From Rubinisphaera italica (lineage in GTDB: Bacteria; Planctomycetota; Planctomycetia; Planctomycetales; Planctomycetaceae), in NCBI RefSeq assembly GCF_007859715.1, contig NZ_SJPG01000001.1:3188728-3252727 (forward strand): a stretch of 64,000 nucleotides of DNA. Reading direction: 5' to 3'. Below the pieces are notes generated by a model. The model saw nothing but the letters and a program-made list of their open reading frames with translations. It was not told where the DNA came from and did no database searches. A program made the translations under genes and the position numbers. Below, one piece after another: positions 26,132-36,333 of this stretch (position 1 is its first letter; the number at the start of each line of letters is the position of its first letter).

Positions 26132-27049
26132 CTACTGGGCCACTATTGTCATGGACTTTGTGGAGGTACTCATCTCAGGCAGCATCAGCAACGATCCGAT
26201 AAAAAATCCAATTGCACCCAGTAGCGTAAACGTTGTGGACAGAGTTGCGGCATCGATATTCGCTGGCCCCGGCAAAAAGATACCGAAAACAGCCGAGATC
26301 ATAAAGCCCACGCAACCCAACAGGTTCGTGAAGACAACCCACCAGGAAACATCTTTTGGATTCCAGGCCCAATATGCGTGACAGATTTCGATGAAGGCCA
26401 GATATCCTGACGCAAGAAACAGAATTGAACCAAATATATTCGGCACCCAGATCAGGAGGTTTGATTCAAACCAGTCAAGCGAAGGTAGAGTCGCGTCGAA
26501 TGTGTTAAAGTTGAATAGAATCGTTCCGATAAATTGCAATGCACTGCTCAGCCATCCGATATCACCCGGTCGCCAACCCAAAATGTTAAGCCGCCTGGAG
26601 GAACCAGAATTTTCATCAGTCGATTCACCTGCATTGGCGGCTTGAAATAACTGGAGATATGCGGCAGTAGTAAAAGGTATCGAACCAGCAAAAAAGATCG
26701 TGTTGATCTGCAACGAATCAAGGGACCAGACAGTTGCCAGTTTTGGTGATAAGCACAACACACTCCCGATTATAAACAAAAGCGAACCAATCGCGAAGAT
26801 AACGCCAATCCACCAATTCAGTTCTTGAGGCTTCCACAAGCAGCAAAGTAACGAATTGCCATTCGCAATTGTCTTGAGCGCCACTGGTCGAACCAGTCCC
26901 TTACGGTGGTGACGAGAGCTCCAGTTATATCTCGATTGATCGGCAGCCCTGTATGCTCTCCAGGTAACAAACGGCCAAGGCCCTTTAGTTTCCACGCACT
27001 CCAAACTGGATGATTGAATGTTGTTGCTTTGTTCGGACTGCTCATCCAT
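26132..27049 (-). CDS. Six-helix membrane protein of unknown function (YrhK-like)
   Basis: 305 residues. A polar N-terminus (~75) is followed by about six hydrophobic segments: 'NWWIGVIFAIGSLLFIIGS' (~75-100), ~113-136, 'WLSSALQFIGTILFNF' (~160-183), 'NIFGSILFLASGYLAFIE' (~196-222), 'NLLGCVGFMISAVFGIF' (~232-258) and a last one at ~267-290. The 'WAWNPKDVSWWVVFTNLLGC' pattern is reminiscent of YrhK-domain proteins; I am not sure of this. It is encoded 160 bases downstream of glutamate decarboxylase on the same strand, so an acid-stress link is possible but unproven. Confidence 0.7.
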   Translation of the reverse strand: MDEQSEQSNNIQSSSLECVETKGPWPFVTWRAYRAADQSRYNWSSRHHRKGLVRPVALKTIANGNSLLCCLWKPQELNWWIGVIFAIGSLLFIIGSVLCLSPKLATVWSLDSLQINTIFFAGSIPFTTAAYLQLFQAANAGESTDENSGSSRRLNILGWRPGDIGWLSSALQFIGTILFNFNTFDATLPSLDWFESNLLIWVPNIFGSILFLASGYLAFIEICHAYWAWNPKDVSWWVVFTNLLGCVGFMISAVFGIFLPGPANIDAATLSTTFTLLGAIGFFIGSLLMLPEMSTSTKSMTIVAQ

Positions 27050-27210
27050 ATTTTTCTCGGGCGGATTTCAGGTCAGTCTGTTGCTTCACCAAAACGTTTG
27101 ACAGACAACGTGAGGCTCCTGGCAATGCCAATATCGGTCGAGAACTCTTCGCGGACAAAATAGCGACAGTTGCGCAAAGAGTATCCGCTCACATTCTTGG
27201 AAATTTTCCG

Positions 27211-28608
27211 TTAATGATGAAAACCGGAAGCCTCCGCAGGCGTCATCGGAGTGAGAACGGGATGTTGCTGAAAGTGTTCCAGCGTTCGTTTCATGTCCTC
27301 GACCAACAGTGCTCCCAAATCCCGACTGACACCCTGTCGCACCAAAATCCGCTGAATCGATAACTCTTGCATATTGGCGGGCAAAGAATAGGCGGGAACC
27401 TGCCAACCGCGACTTCGCAGGCGATCGGCCATGTCGTACAGGCTGAATCCTGCGTTGGCATCTTCCTTCATTTTCCAGCAAACTGCCGGAATACCTGCGT
27501 CCATTTCTCCGTTGTAGATCACCTCAAATGGCCCGAGCTTTTCGATTTCACTCGCGATGTACTGCGCCGTCTCATAGCAAGCGCTGTGAATCTTGCGATA
27601 GCCTTCCTTACCCAGTCGGAGGAAATTGTAATATTGACAGACAACCTGTCCGCCCGGTCGCGAGAAATTCAGCGCGATGTCGCGCATATTGCCGCCCAGG
27701 TAGTTCACCCAAAAGATCAATTCCTCCGGCAGATCTGTGGACTCACGCCAAATCACCCAGCCGACGCCCAATGGCGAGAGACCGAATTTGTGACCCGATG
27801 CGTTGATCGATTTGACACGTGGAATGCGAAAATCCCAGACGAGATCTGGAGAGCAGAAGGGCGCCAGAAAACCGCCACTCGCCGCATCAACGTGCATCCG
27901 AATGTCCAGCCCTGTCTCCTCTTCCAACTGGTCTAAAGCGTCTGCGACCGCCTTCACCGGCTCGTACTGGCACGTGAAGGTGACACCTAAAGTGGGCACA
28001 ACACCAATTGTATTTTCGTCGACCCGGCTGAGAACTTCTTCGGGAGTCATAATGAGCCGATCGTGCTCCATGGGGATCTCGCGATGTTCAATGTCCCAAT
28101 ATCGCGTGAATTTGTGCCAGCATATTTGGACGGGACCGGTAACCAGATTCGGCTTGTCGATTGGCTTACCGGCTGCCTTTCGCTTGGCTTCCCAGGCACG
28201 CTTCATCGCCATACCGCCCAGCATCGCGGCTTCGCTGGAACCGGTCGTCGAACAACCGATCGTGTTGGCGCCGGCTGGCGAGTTCCACAGATCGGCAAGC
28301 ATATGGACGCAGCGGGCCTCGAGTTCCGCGGTCTGCGGATATTCGTCCTTATCGACCATGTTCTTGTCTAAGCAATCATTCATCAACTGTTGGACTTCCG
28401 GCTCGGCCCAGGTTTGGCAGAATGTGGCCAGATTTTGGCGAGAATTACCGTCCAGCATCAGTTCGTCGTGCACGACAGCATAGGCATGGCGTGGGTTTTG
28501 TTCCGAGGTGGGAAACTTGTATTTTGGCATGCTGACAGAAAGATCGACAGACGCGTACACATCATCTTCGATACTATCGCGTACGGAGTCTTTGTCATGT
28601 AACGGCAT
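27211..28608 (-). CDS. gadB: Glutamate decarboxylase
   Basis: 465 residues, full length for GadB. It converts glutamate to GABA and CO2 with PLP, consuming a proton, and so supports acid resistance in the cytosol. Visible motifs: '[20 protein letters not shown]' (PLP phosphate site), '[13 protein letters not shown]' (Asp that pairs with the ring nitrogen), '[18 protein letters not shown]' with the Schiff-base Lys near residue 273, and '[18 protein letters not shown]'. AAAGGAC precedes ATG 28608. No GABA antiporter (gadC) is adjacent; a membrane protein of unknown family lies downstream instead. The C-terminus ends 'ASGFHH', like the E. coli enzyme whose tail closes the active site at neutral pH. 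Confidence 0.98.
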   Translation of the reverse strand: MPLHDKDSVRDSIEDDVYASVDLSVSMPKYKFPTSEQNPRHAYAVVHDELMLDGNSRQNLATFCQTWAEPEVQQLMNDCLDKNMVDKDEYPQTAELEARCVHMLADLWNSPAGANTIGCSTTGSSEAAMLGGMAMKRAWEAKRKAAGKPIDKPNLVTGPVQICWHKFTRYWDIEHREIPMEHDRLIMTPEEVLSRVDENTIGVVPTLGVTFTCQYEPVKAVADALDQLEEETGLDIRMHVDAASGGFLAPFCSPDLVWDFRIPRVKSINASGHKFGLSPLGVGWVIWRESTDLPEELIFWVNYLGGNMRDIALNFSRPGGQVVCQYYNFLRLGKEGYRKIHSACYETAQYIASEIEKLGPFEVIYNGEMDAGIPAVCWKMKEDANAGFSLYDMADRLRSRGWQVPAYSLPANMQELSIQRILVRQGVSRDLGALLVEDMKRTLEHFQQHPVLTPMTPAEASGFHH

Positions 28609-29080
28609 GAATTGTCCTTTGAGTAACGAGAGAATAGCAATGAGCAGGTAACGTCAAACACTCTTGCTTCTTTTGCACTATACATTAACGCAAGAGTTTT
28701 CTCACGCCCCCTTCACGCGATTTGGCTCTCCTGGCATCGGTTGCGACAGAAAGACTGCGAACTATCCATGTGTAATAATACCCATGGCAATGGTGCAATT
28801 ATCGAAGGCCAAAAACGTGTCGTTGCCCGACAACTTCTCGTCCATCACCATAAATACGATGCTGACCTGGCACGAGGATCGAACCAGCAGAGCGCAGGAT
28901 CTCATCTTCTTCATTCAGATCTATAAATACTGAGATATTATCTCTTTACGAAGCAATTCCCCACTTTCAGCATCTCATTAAAGCGATCACAGTGCGATTC
29001 GATAAGGATAAAAACTGACAGATATCAGGTTGACCTCTGTTCGCTTGAGGGTCCGTCGATTGCAGACGTTATACTCATAC
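28609..29080. other. Gene-free stretch upstream of gadB
   Basis: It should carry the gadB promoter (minus strand), with AAAGGAC just before the start. A 50-codon minus-strand frame near 28770-28920 has no recognisable product or binding site. Nothing else is seen. Confidence 0.4.
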
Positions 29081-29953
29081 TTATTCTATGAGCTTCTTCA
29101 CCAGCACCTTCGCAGCGGGTTGCCATTTGTCTGACGTTTCACACCCGAAAGCAGTCACCATCTTCCAGGTGCCGTTGAAATCCTTTGGGACTGTTTGGTT
29201 CTGGAATACTCTCAAATAATATTTTCGGTATGTGTTAGGAACGTTCCATATTGTTGAGATGCTTTCTGTTTCCTCAGGGACTTCAAGAATCCGTGAAACT
29301 GCAAATTGACCGCTGTTTGGCTCATAAACTGAGAGCCAGTCAACGGCTCTGTTGATATAGAAAAGACGAGAAACGTTATCATCATCCAGAAGTGGCTGAT
29401 AAATGTCGTCGTCAGGTTGGTCATCGTTCCCTGCGATAAGTTCGGAAACCGTTGGCGTCCACGCATGCATAAAGTGATAAACGAGACTGAGGGGAGTTTC
29501 AACGTTCGTCTTGATCGTCGTCGTTTCATAAAGACAATTGCCTTTGATCTCGATGATGTTTGTGAGTAAGAAGCCACGAATCTTTGATTCTCGCACGAAG
29601 CGAAATGATTCTCCTTTGAGTTTCGCCTCCGGAGTGGTGAGTTCTTTGCCGTCCAAGAAGAAGGAGAGCGACTGCAAGTCTTCCGGCTCATTTTCAAGAT
29701 GTGCCGTTCCAATGAAGCCAATTTCAGGATAACGGAAGACAGTCCCATACGCACTTCGTTCAGTTGTCATCGGTGTTCCGCGAAAATCAATTCGACCAGG
29801 AGTCCATTGTGTCGATTGTCGCAGGAGGATTGTCACCTCTCCACATTCCACTGTGATCGACGGCAAGTCTGGTCCAATGTTTGGTCGAAAGTCCTCAGCC
29901 GATGCACTCGCAGCAGTTGAGAACAGGATGAATGCAAATATGGTTTTCATCAT
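29081..29953 (-). CDS. Secreted protein of unknown function
   Basis: 290 residues with a clear signal peptide ('KTIFAFILFSTAASASA'). The body is beta-rich ('SITVECGEVTILLRQSTQW', 'YGTVFRYPEIGFIGTAHLEN') and resembles sugar-mutarotase-like or beta-sandwich secreted proteins, but no family is named with confidence. No cysteine pair or catalytic motif stands out. It is monocistronic and followed on its left by a gene-free stretch. Probably periplasmic. Confidence 0.65.
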   Translation of the reverse strand: MMKTIFAFILFSTAASASAEDFRPNIGPDLPSITVECGEVTILLRQSTQWTPGRIDFRGTPMTTERSAYGTVFRYPEIGFIGTAHLENEPEDLQSLSFFLDGKELTTPEAKLKGESFRFVRESKIRGFLLTNIIEIKGNCLYETTTIKTNVETPLSLVYHFMHAWTPTVSELIAGNDDQPDDDIYQPLLDDDNVSRLFYINRAVDWLSVYEPNSGQFAVSRILEVPEETESISTIWNVPNTYRKYYLRVFQNQTVPKDFNGTWKMVTAFGCETSDKWQPAAKVLVKKLIE

Positions 29954-29987
29954 TTTAATAGCGATCTATTGCAAGATAATTATCGGC

Positions 29988-30071
29988 GGGTGGCGGGGCG
30001 CTCTCGAAGAGAAGCCCCCGAATCGTTGAACTTCCGGGGGCTTCCGCTGAAGCGGAGCGCCCCCGCCACCC
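29988..30071. repeat. Palindromic repeat, copy 1 of 3
   Basis: 84 bp. The ends GGGTGGCGGGGCGCTC and GAGCGCCCCCGCCACCC are inverted, and internal inverted arms (AGAAGCCCCCG / CGGGGGCTTCC) can form one long hairpin. The inner arm order shows it is in the opposite orientation to the copies at 40691 and 61393. Confidence 0.9.
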
Positions 30072-30819
30072 CGGAGGTTCTGTTCAAGATGTTACAGGAA
30101 ATCCGGTTTCCAATTGGAACAGGGTTTAGCTGCCAGCATGATTACTTATCGGGCTGCATTGAGCAGTCCCGATTCATCGTCAAGGACAGTGAGATCCCCT
30201 GAAGCTTAATGAAGTAGTCTTCCATTGCTCCGGTGGGAGAGTTTTCCAGAGTACATATTCTAAATGACAGTAAGAGATTATTGGACAGTTGGCTAACGAT
30301 TGAAACAGAAAATGAATAGTCATCGGTTAGCACGCCCCGGAACGACCGCGCCCTTCGCTTCGTTTTGGGGCGTGTTACCCACGATGTCGCTCACAGAATT
30401 CGTATCATTCTGTCCCCATATTTGAGTTGTTCCATGCAGATCAGACACTGCCTGACGCACTCCTGTCTAAGAATTGATCGCAATGATGATGGATAAACAA
30501 TAGCAAGCATTTGCACTTAACAACACATTGACATAAGACAAAAACGATGAACTGTTGAGCGGAAATGCTCAATATAAGAGCAACTCGCAAAATATTGTTA
30601 TCTCCTGATATCATAAGTGCCATAAATCTCAGCCAAAATCAGCAATTTTTGGCCATAACTTTGATGGTACGGGATTTGCTTCATTAATAATTCCAATTAA
30701 AGTCTTTTCGTCTCATTCGAGACAATACCATGTTGTTCGAATCAGAGACGGTTTTCTTTTTGATTTCTTCCTTCTTTATCTTTTGCCTTGGCTACAGCTT
30801 TGGCGTATGGAGTACTTAG
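30072..30819. other. Gene-free stretch with a hairpin, upstream of DUF1559 gene
   Basis: No gene is supported. An inverted repeat at 30329-30376 (AGCACGCCCCGGAACGA / TCGTTTTGGGGCGTGTT) is the main structure; a related sequence (GGCACGCCCCAGAACGA) occurs near 61641. The right end probably holds the promoter of the DUF1559 gene. Confidence 0.5.
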
Positions 30820-31776
30820 ATGCTGAAACGACGTGGATTCACCCTGATCGAACTTTTGGTCGTGATCGCAATCATTGCCATTCTGGTGGCCCTGTTGCTG
30901 CCAGCAGTGCAACAAGCCCGCGAAGCCGCCCGACGGTCGTCCTGTAAAAACAATTTGAAACAGATTGGCTTGGCATTACACAACTACCACGATGTACACA
31001 GCGTTTTCCCCCCTGCCGTCATTCATGCAGGCCTGGACGATTGTCAAGAGTTCATGCAACAGGGCGGTCAGATTCTCAATCACACTTGCTACCAGATGTT
31101 GCTTCCTTTTCTCGAGCAGGGTTCACTTTACGATTTGTACAACTTTAGCTTGCCAAGCGGTACGGGTAGGCACAGCGGGTGTGACGCGACAATCGGTTCT
31201 TACACGATCACTTCGGCAACTACCCGTCAATTTAATATTGTGAATTCTCAAATTCCGGTCTTTCGCTGCCCTTCCGATCCGGGTGCTGATGTAGGCACAG
31301 GCAGCGCCGGTGGCACATATGATTCCCTGGGTGCTTACCGTACAAGTTATGGCGTCGTTGCCCATACAAATGGAGCAGGCTGGAGTGGAACATGGAGATC
31401 GGCTACAAGTTCCTCGAAAGGTGCACTCGGCCCCAACGGTTCTGCGAAAATGCGGGATCTGGTAGATGGCACCAGCAATACGATGATCTTTATCGAAACA
31501 CCACTCATCAAAACTTCCACGAGCTACGGTCCTTTCTGGAACAATGCGAGTTGGACGTTTTTTATACAGCCAGGTAATGCAAGTTATGCGTTGAATGTCC
31601 CTTATAACTCTTCCAGTCCTCTCTCTTACGCTTGGGGATCAGGAAGTTTTCATACCGGTGGCGGACAAATGGTGATGGGCGATGGCTCTGTTCGCTTTTT
31701 AAGTGAAAACGCGAATCTGGCTACCGTTCAGGCGCTGATCTCTGTCAATGGTGGCGAAGTAATTGGCGAACTGTAA
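30820..31776 (+). CDS. DUF1559 pseudopilin-like protein
   Basis: 318 residues. It starts '[19 protein letters not shown]' with the prepilin motif close to the start, then '[20 protein letters not shown]' and '[15 protein letters not shown]'. The C-terminus has '[16 protein letters not shown]' and '[19 protein letters not shown]'. GGAG stands 8 bases before the ATG. A hairpin terminator follows, then a small lipoprotein gene, the same arrangement as at 13639-15215, although the middle halves of the two DUF1559 proteins differ. Exported pseudopilin-like protein of unknown role. Confidence 0.95.
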   Translation: MLKRRGFTLIELLVVIAIIAILVALLLPAVQQAREAARRSSCKNNLKQIGLALHNYHDVHSVFPPAVIHAGLDDCQEFMQQGGQILNHTCYQMLLPFLEQGSLYDLYNFSLPSGTGRHSGCDATIGSYTITSATTRQFNIVNSQIPVFRCPSDPGADVGTGSAGGTYDSLGAYRTSYGVVAHTNGAGWSGTWRSATSSSKGALGPNGSAKMRDLVDGTSNTMIFIETPLIKTSTSYGPFWNNASWTFFIQPGNASYALNVPYNSSSPLSYAWGSGSFHTGGGQMVMGDGSVRFLSENANLATVQALISVNGGEVIGEL

Positions 31777-31806
31777 CGCATTAAGATTTTCACAAAATCA
31801 GTCAGG

Positions 31807-31840
31807 GTAACAGTCAATTTCGTCTGTTACTTTGATTTTT
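31807..31840 (+). terminator. Rho-independent terminator after DUF1559 gene
   Basis: GTAACAG pairs with CTGTTAC around a 10-base loop; the flanking AAAATCA and TGATTTT can extend the stem. A T-rich tail (TTTGATTTTT) follows. Confidence 0.8.
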
Positions 31841-31906
31841 CATTCACATGATATCTCGTGTTATCATGCTACCGTATACTTAAACTGGAACAGTTACAGG
31901 TAACCA

Positions 31907-32344
31907 ATGAATAGCGTGCGTCAGACATCTCTTAGCTTATTTGCCCGAATCAGCATGATTTGTGGATTAGTTGCTTTCACCGGATGTGGAGGAAGTGGCG
32001 ACCCGATTCCGATGCTGGTTCCCGTCACCGGCATGGTCGAATATCTGGGTAAACCACTCGCAGGAGCGGCTGTTTCTTTTTCACCGCAGCAAGCAGCGGA
32101 AACTGGAAGCCAACGCACTTCGCTCGGCAGGACAGACGAAAATGGCGTTTTTACGCTGATGTACAATGCCGACTACGAAGGGGCGATCATCGGTTCGCAT
32201 ATCGTCCGGATCAGCAAACTGGAAGGAACCGATGAAGAGCCGGGTGGCGAAATGCTGCCCTCAAAATACAACGCTCAGTCAACACTCACAGAAACCGTTT
32301 CTGCCGATGGTACGAATGATTTCTTTTTTCAGTTGAAAAAATAA
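31907..32344 (+). CDS. Small lipoprotein, carboxypeptidase-regulatory-like fold
   Basis: 145 residues with the lipobox 'VAFTGC' at the end of a signal peptide. The body has 'VTGMVEYLGKPLAGAAVSFS' and 'GRTDENGVFTLMY', the same fold type as the lipoprotein at 14760. The C-terminus ends in 'NDFFFQLKK'. It is encoded 130 bases after the DUF1559 gene, behind its terminator, and so may have its own promoter. Envelope-anchored; function unknown. Confidence 0.88.
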   Translation: MNSVRQTSLSLFARISMICGLVAFTGCGGSGDPIPMLVPVTGMVEYLGKPLAGAAVSFSPQQAAETGSQRTSLGRTDENGVFTLMYNADYEGAIIGSHIVRISKLEGTDEEPGGEMLPSKYNAQSTLTETVSADGTNDFFFQLKK

Positions 32345-33131
32345 TTCGTTTTTTTCAACTGCTGACAGTTATTTTCTCAGGCATCTGACGGCTTGGCGTA
32401 CGACGCACTTTAGGTTGAAACCGTACCAACTTTTAAATACGTTGATCGGCCTCATTTTTCTTTTGAGAAATAACCTGACGGTTCCCTTGGAGAACCTGTA
32501 GCGGAATCGATTTTGGAATCTCACCATGATTCGGCACGCCGACAAGGAACTGGGCAGGCGGCAATTGCAGGACTGACCTGCGGACTCGTCGTTTGGTTTT
32601 ACCTTACCTCTCTTTTCCACTCCTGTTCACCGACAATTCTTCCCCGGTTCTGCACCAGGTTAAGCAACTAAGCATTATCTGCACCGATCCATCCTCTGCC
32701 TGGTGGCTCGGAATGAATATTATTGATTTTTAAGCAATTCCATTGCTTCAGGGTTCGTCGCTTATTACCTGTAATCAACTCAACGATAACAATCATCCCG
32801 TCTGTATCGTTTGCAATCTTTGAGAAATGAGAAGGTTGAAGCCTTAACATTTTTATTCACATCAGAGATCTGTTATTCTCACTCATTAATCAATGTCTGA
32901 TTGAGTGATCCATTTCGCACCAATGGAAGTGCAATTCGAATCGGAAAACATGTTTCTGGTCGGGACGAAAGAACAGCCGAAAGATTTCAATAACGGCTTC
33001 GTCAGTTACGCATTCTATCTTGGTCAAATGACGCTCTAGGATTCAGTACGATCCCCATTTGATGGCATTGATGAATTCACCAGACGATTAAGAAGTACTG
33101 CCGTTCCGACTGAGGCACACCTTCGCATAAG
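32345..33131. other. Gene-free stretch with one small open frame
   Basis: No recognisable gene. A 38-codon frame at 32923-33039 reads 'MEVQFESENMFLVGTKEQPK' and 'NGFVSYAFYLGQMTL', protein-like text but without a ribosome binding site; it may be a remnant of an unknown gene. The rest shows nothing. Confidence 0.4.
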
Positions 33132-33398
33132 CGATCAGAAAAATATGACACACGACTGGATAAGACTCTTGTGCTGTACGAATCCGACATGATAGACGGA
33201 AACGGCCACAAGAAAGATAACCTGCCAATTGTAATGGCTGGTGCTGGTTCAGGAGTGATCACTCCTGAACCTCAATTACATATCAACTCTCCGATACCGC
33301 TTGCAATTCTGTTGTTTTCAATCTCTCAAGTCTTCGATGTTGAGGGTGTTGACCACAACAGCAACAGCGTCGGCACGATTTCAGAATTGACTCCCTGA
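33132..33398 (+). pseudogene. DUF1552 protein, C-terminal remnant
   Basis: After an in-frame stop, the frame reads 'DKTLVLYESDMIDGNGHKKD', 'NLPIVMAGAGSG' and later 'SPIPLAILLFSISQVFDVEG', matching the end of planctomycete DUF1552 proteins ('G..L.DGN.H...NLPI.LAG', 'PLANL...ML...GV'). The first ~300 residues of the family are absent. Its TGA overlaps the ATG of the next gene (TGATG), so an intact ancestor was probably co-translated with that gene. Confidence 0.7.
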
Positions 33399-34969
33399 TG
33401 AAGTTTGCTGTCATTATTATTGTGCAGTCTCTCTTCTGTTCGGTCTGTTTTGCGCAATCCTCAAACTGGCCTCAAGCAAGTGGACCGGAAGGAAACTATC
33501 AACACTCACAGGGCAAAGCGGCCATAAGCTGGAGTGTCACTCGCAACGAGAATATTCGTTGGAAGACAACCCTCCCTGAAGGAGGGCAAAGTTCTCCAAT
33601 TGTGTGGGGAAATTACCTCTTCATAACAATCAACGAACCTTGGCCAGTTGACTCACCTCAACCCGCTCAAGGGGCCAATGCCGTCGGGTATTGCCTGAAT
33701 TCAAAGACCGGTGAAATACTCTGGTCAATCAATCTTCCCGGCACGAATCCCCTCAAATATGCAGGAATTTTCAGTGATTCCACTTCCCCATCACCTGTGA
33801 CAGACGGCAGGCATGTCTGGTTCTTTAACGCCAGTGGCATGATGGGGTGCTGGGACTTCGATGGTCGGGAAGTCTGGTCCAGAAAATGGGCACCAAGGAC
33901 AAGACATCACAGCCGCCAATTCGAACCAATCCTCTATGAAGACACGCTACTCTACGTGGAAGTCCTAAATAAGGAGGGAGCCGATGTCGGCATGCACGGG
34001 AAGTTTCCTCCTGGAACTGATCTCAAACAGTACTGGACCTGTCTGCATGCTTACGACAAACTCACTGGTCAACTGAAATGGACTGATCAGTCTGGGACTT
34101 CGATCCACAATACGCCGACCATGGGAATACTACGAGATGGGCGAAAAGCCATTTTACATGGTCGTGGAGGGGGACATGCTCCGCTGGAAATGCCATACGG
34201 CATGAGTCTTACCGCTCTGGATGGACCACGAACTGGTGAAGAAATCTGGAATTATGAAATCCCTAAAGGAAGTGCTCACTACACGTCACCATGGAATGAA
34301 ACCTATTGCTGCTGGTTTCACGGAAATCAACATCTGGTTCTCGACACCCAGACAGGCCAACTCCTCCGATCGCAAACGCTTGATCAGAATGTCAGTCTTT
34401 GCCGCTTCGACCGCGAGGTCGGCGAATACATAACGGAATCAGACACCTCCCTGAAAATCAATCGCAGACCTGCCGAAACTCCCACAACAAAAATGGCGAA
34501 TTTGCTTGTAGGATCGTACCATTATTTTTTGACTCACGAGTCGCATTGCATCGGACGTATCGATGTCGAAACTGGTCATGTGGAATATCTCGAAGTCCCC
34601 TTGCAAGTGGTTCGAAATGTTCATGGTTCAGAAGAATATCTCTGGGACAAAGCCTTGCTCAACGATTCGCTGAACTCGCGCGGCGTCGATATCGGAAAAG
34701 TCGATGCACGCTCCAAAGGAACGGGCTGGGGACATGTTTCAGCAGCCACCCCCATTGCCATTGGTGATTGCATTTACTTCACGACAATGCTCGGGATAAC
34801 GTATGTGCTCGACAGAAACGCCAAGAGACTCGATCAGAACGCACTCCTCTCCATCAACGATCTCGGACCAGCAGGCCAGACCTGGTCACTGACGCAACCG
34901 ACATTCGCAAACGGCTGTCTGTACACCCGCACTATGAAAGAAGTGATTTGCATAGAGCTTGGAGAATGA
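33398..34969 (+). CDS. Exported PQQ-like beta-propeller protein
   Basis: 523 residues with a signal peptide ('IIIVQSLFCSVCFA'). Repeats of the PQQ-binding-like propeller type are visible: 'NWPQASGPEGN' at the start, 'IRWKTTLPEGGQSSPIVWGN', 'SKTGEILWSINLPG', 'YDKLTGQLKWTDQSG' and 'IAIGDCIYFTTMLGITYVLD'. Planctomycetes encode many such proteins; few have known activity, and PQQ binding is not assured. Its ATG overlaps the stop of the DUF1552 remnant, and its own stop overlaps the start of the transporter gene, so it appears to lead an operon with the TctCB and TctA genes and the sulfatase. Confidence 0.88.
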   Translation: MKFAVIIIVQSLFCSVCFAQSSNWPQASGPEGNYQHSQGKAAISWSVTRNENIRWKTTLPEGGQSSPIVWGNYLFITINEPWPVDSPQPAQGANAVGYCLNSKTGEILWSINLPGTNPLKYAGIFSDSTSPSPVTDGRHVWFFNASGMMGCWDFDGREVWSRKWAPRTRHHSRQFEPILYEDTLLYVEVLNKEGADVGMHGKFPPGTDLKQYWTCLHAYDKLTGQLKWTDQSGTSIHNTPTMGILRDGRKAILHGRGGGHAPLEMPYGMSLTALDGPRTGEEIWNYEIPKGSAHYTSPWNETYCCWFHGNQHLVLDTQTGQLLRSQTLDQNVSLCRFDREVGEYITESDTSLKINRRPAETPTTKMANLLVGSYHYFLTHESHCIGRIDVETGHVEYLEVPLQVVRNVHGSEEYLWDKALLNDSLNSRGVDIGKVDARSKGTGWGHVSAATPIAIGDCIYFTTMLGITYVLDRNAKRLDQNALLSINDLGPAGQTWSLTQPTFANGCLYTRTMKEVICIELGE

Positions 34970-36309
34970 GAAATTCGATGCCCTTTCCAGTCCGAACGAT
35001 ATCGCTACTTGCGATTTTCCTGATGTTGTTTTCAGGGTGCGATCAGAGTGCTCAAACTGATAAGGCCGCCTATCCACAGCGTCCCATCAAACTGATTGTT
35101 CCTTTCGCAGCAGGGGGAGGTAGTGATACATTCGCCCGCATCCTTCAGAAAGCGATTGAAGACTACAATCTGCTTCCTGAACCACTTGTGATTATTAACG
35201 TGCCGGGTGCGGGTGGAACCGTGGGAAGCAGACGTGTGAAGAATGCACGTCCTGATGGGTACACTCTGTTGTTACTGCATGAGGGAATTCTCACCTCTCA
35301 AAGTGCTGGACTTGCCAATTTCGGTCCCGATGCCTTTGAGCCCCTCTGTGGAACCGGCCGTACTGGCATGGTGATCTGCGTGGCTGGCGATTCTCCATTT
35401 CACACATTGCAGGACCTCGTCGAGAAAGCGGCAAGCGAGCCGGAAACGCTGTTGTTCTCGTGCAGTCTTGGCTCCCCCAGCCACTTTGCAGGATTGATGA
35501 TTGAAAACGCCGCTCCGGGAAGCCAGTTTCGCTATGTTCAATCTGGTGGGGGTGCGAAACGGTTTGCTGGTCTGCAGGGTGGCCATGCGGATGTCACTGC
35601 CTTATCGATGGCCGAATACATTCAGTTCAGAGATTCGGGTTTGAAAGCTCTGGCATTATTGGGAGAGGAACGTGATGCAACCGCTCCAGATTTGATGACT
35701 GCAACCGAACAGGGTTTCGACGTGATTTCCAGTAATATGCAATTCTGGTGGGCTCCCAAAGGCACATCAATAGACAAAATGGAATCCATGACGAATGTGA
35801 TTCAGCAGGCGATGCAAACGCCTGAAGTGAAATCAAGATTGAGTCAGCTGCAAATCGAGCCAATCGTCCTCACTGGCAATGCACTTCAGGCAAATCTGGC
35901 AGATCGCACCGTTCGCATCCAAAGAGTTTCGCAGAGACCGACCATTGCCTTACCAAACGTTCCATTGATGATCTTCGCTGCCGTCGCTGCTCTCACTCTC
36001 TATGTTCTCTCTCAATCTTTCCTGTCCCGGCGAGTTGCAAAAATCGAAAGTGACAGTGAGCCTGCATCTGTTGCACCTCCATGGAAGTTGGCGATCACAA
36101 TTGCTTTATTGACCTGTCTGTATGTCCTGTTCATGCAATTCGAATGGGTTGGATATCAACTGGCGACGATGGGGTATGTGATTGTGACTGGTCTGCTGCT
36201 GACACACCTCAATCTCAAATCTGTTACGAGTATGGTAGGACTGGCTTTGATGTTGAGCATTGGCTTACACTACATTTTCACTCAGATTTTTATTATCGAC
36301 CTCCCCTAG
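34966..36309 (+). CDS. TctC-TctB fusion of a tripartite tricarboxylate-type transporter
   Basis: 447 residues from the ATG at 34966, which overlaps the upstream TGA; ATG 34978 is an equally possible start. A lipoprotein-like signal ends 'LMLFSGC'. Residues ~25-320 are a TctC-type solute-binding protein: 'RPIKLIVPFAAGGGSDTFAR', 'VINVPGAGGTVGSRRVKNA', 'GGGAKRFAGLQGGHAD'. Residues ~330-447 hold four hydrophobic helices like the small membrane subunit TctB. In known systems these are separate proteins; here the binding protein is tethered to the membrane subunit. With TctA downstream this makes a complete secondary importer, probably for a carboxylate; the substrate is unknown. Confidence 0.85.
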   Translation: MRNSMPFPVRTISLLAIFLMLFSGCDQSAQTDKAAYPQRPIKLIVPFAAGGGSDTFARILQKAIEDYNLLPEPLVIINVPGAGGTVGSRRVKNARPDGYTLLLLHEGILTSQSAGLANFGPDAFEPLCGTGRTGMVICVAGDSPFHTLQDLVEKAASEPETLLFSCSLGSPSHFAGLMIENAAPGSQFRYVQSGGGAKRFAGLQGGHADVTALSMAEYIQFRDSGLKALALLGEERDATAPDLMTATEQGFDVISSNMQFWWAPKGTSIDKMESMTNVIQQAMQTPEVKSRLSQLQIEPIVLTGNALQANLADRTVRIQRVSQRPTIALPNVPLMIFAAVAALTLYVLSQSFLSRRVAKIESDSEPASVAPPWKLAITIALLTCLYVLFMQFEWVGYQLATMGYVIVTGLLLTHLNLKSVTSMVGLALMLSIGLHYIFTQIFIIDLP

Positions 36310-36333
36310 CGCTCACGGAGATCTGCTCCTTTC

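Noticed and set aside
28865..28900. GGTTCGATCC-like sequence on the minus strand suggesting a tRNA
   Set aside because: No T-stem pairing, no acceptor stem and no anticodon arm at the right distance.
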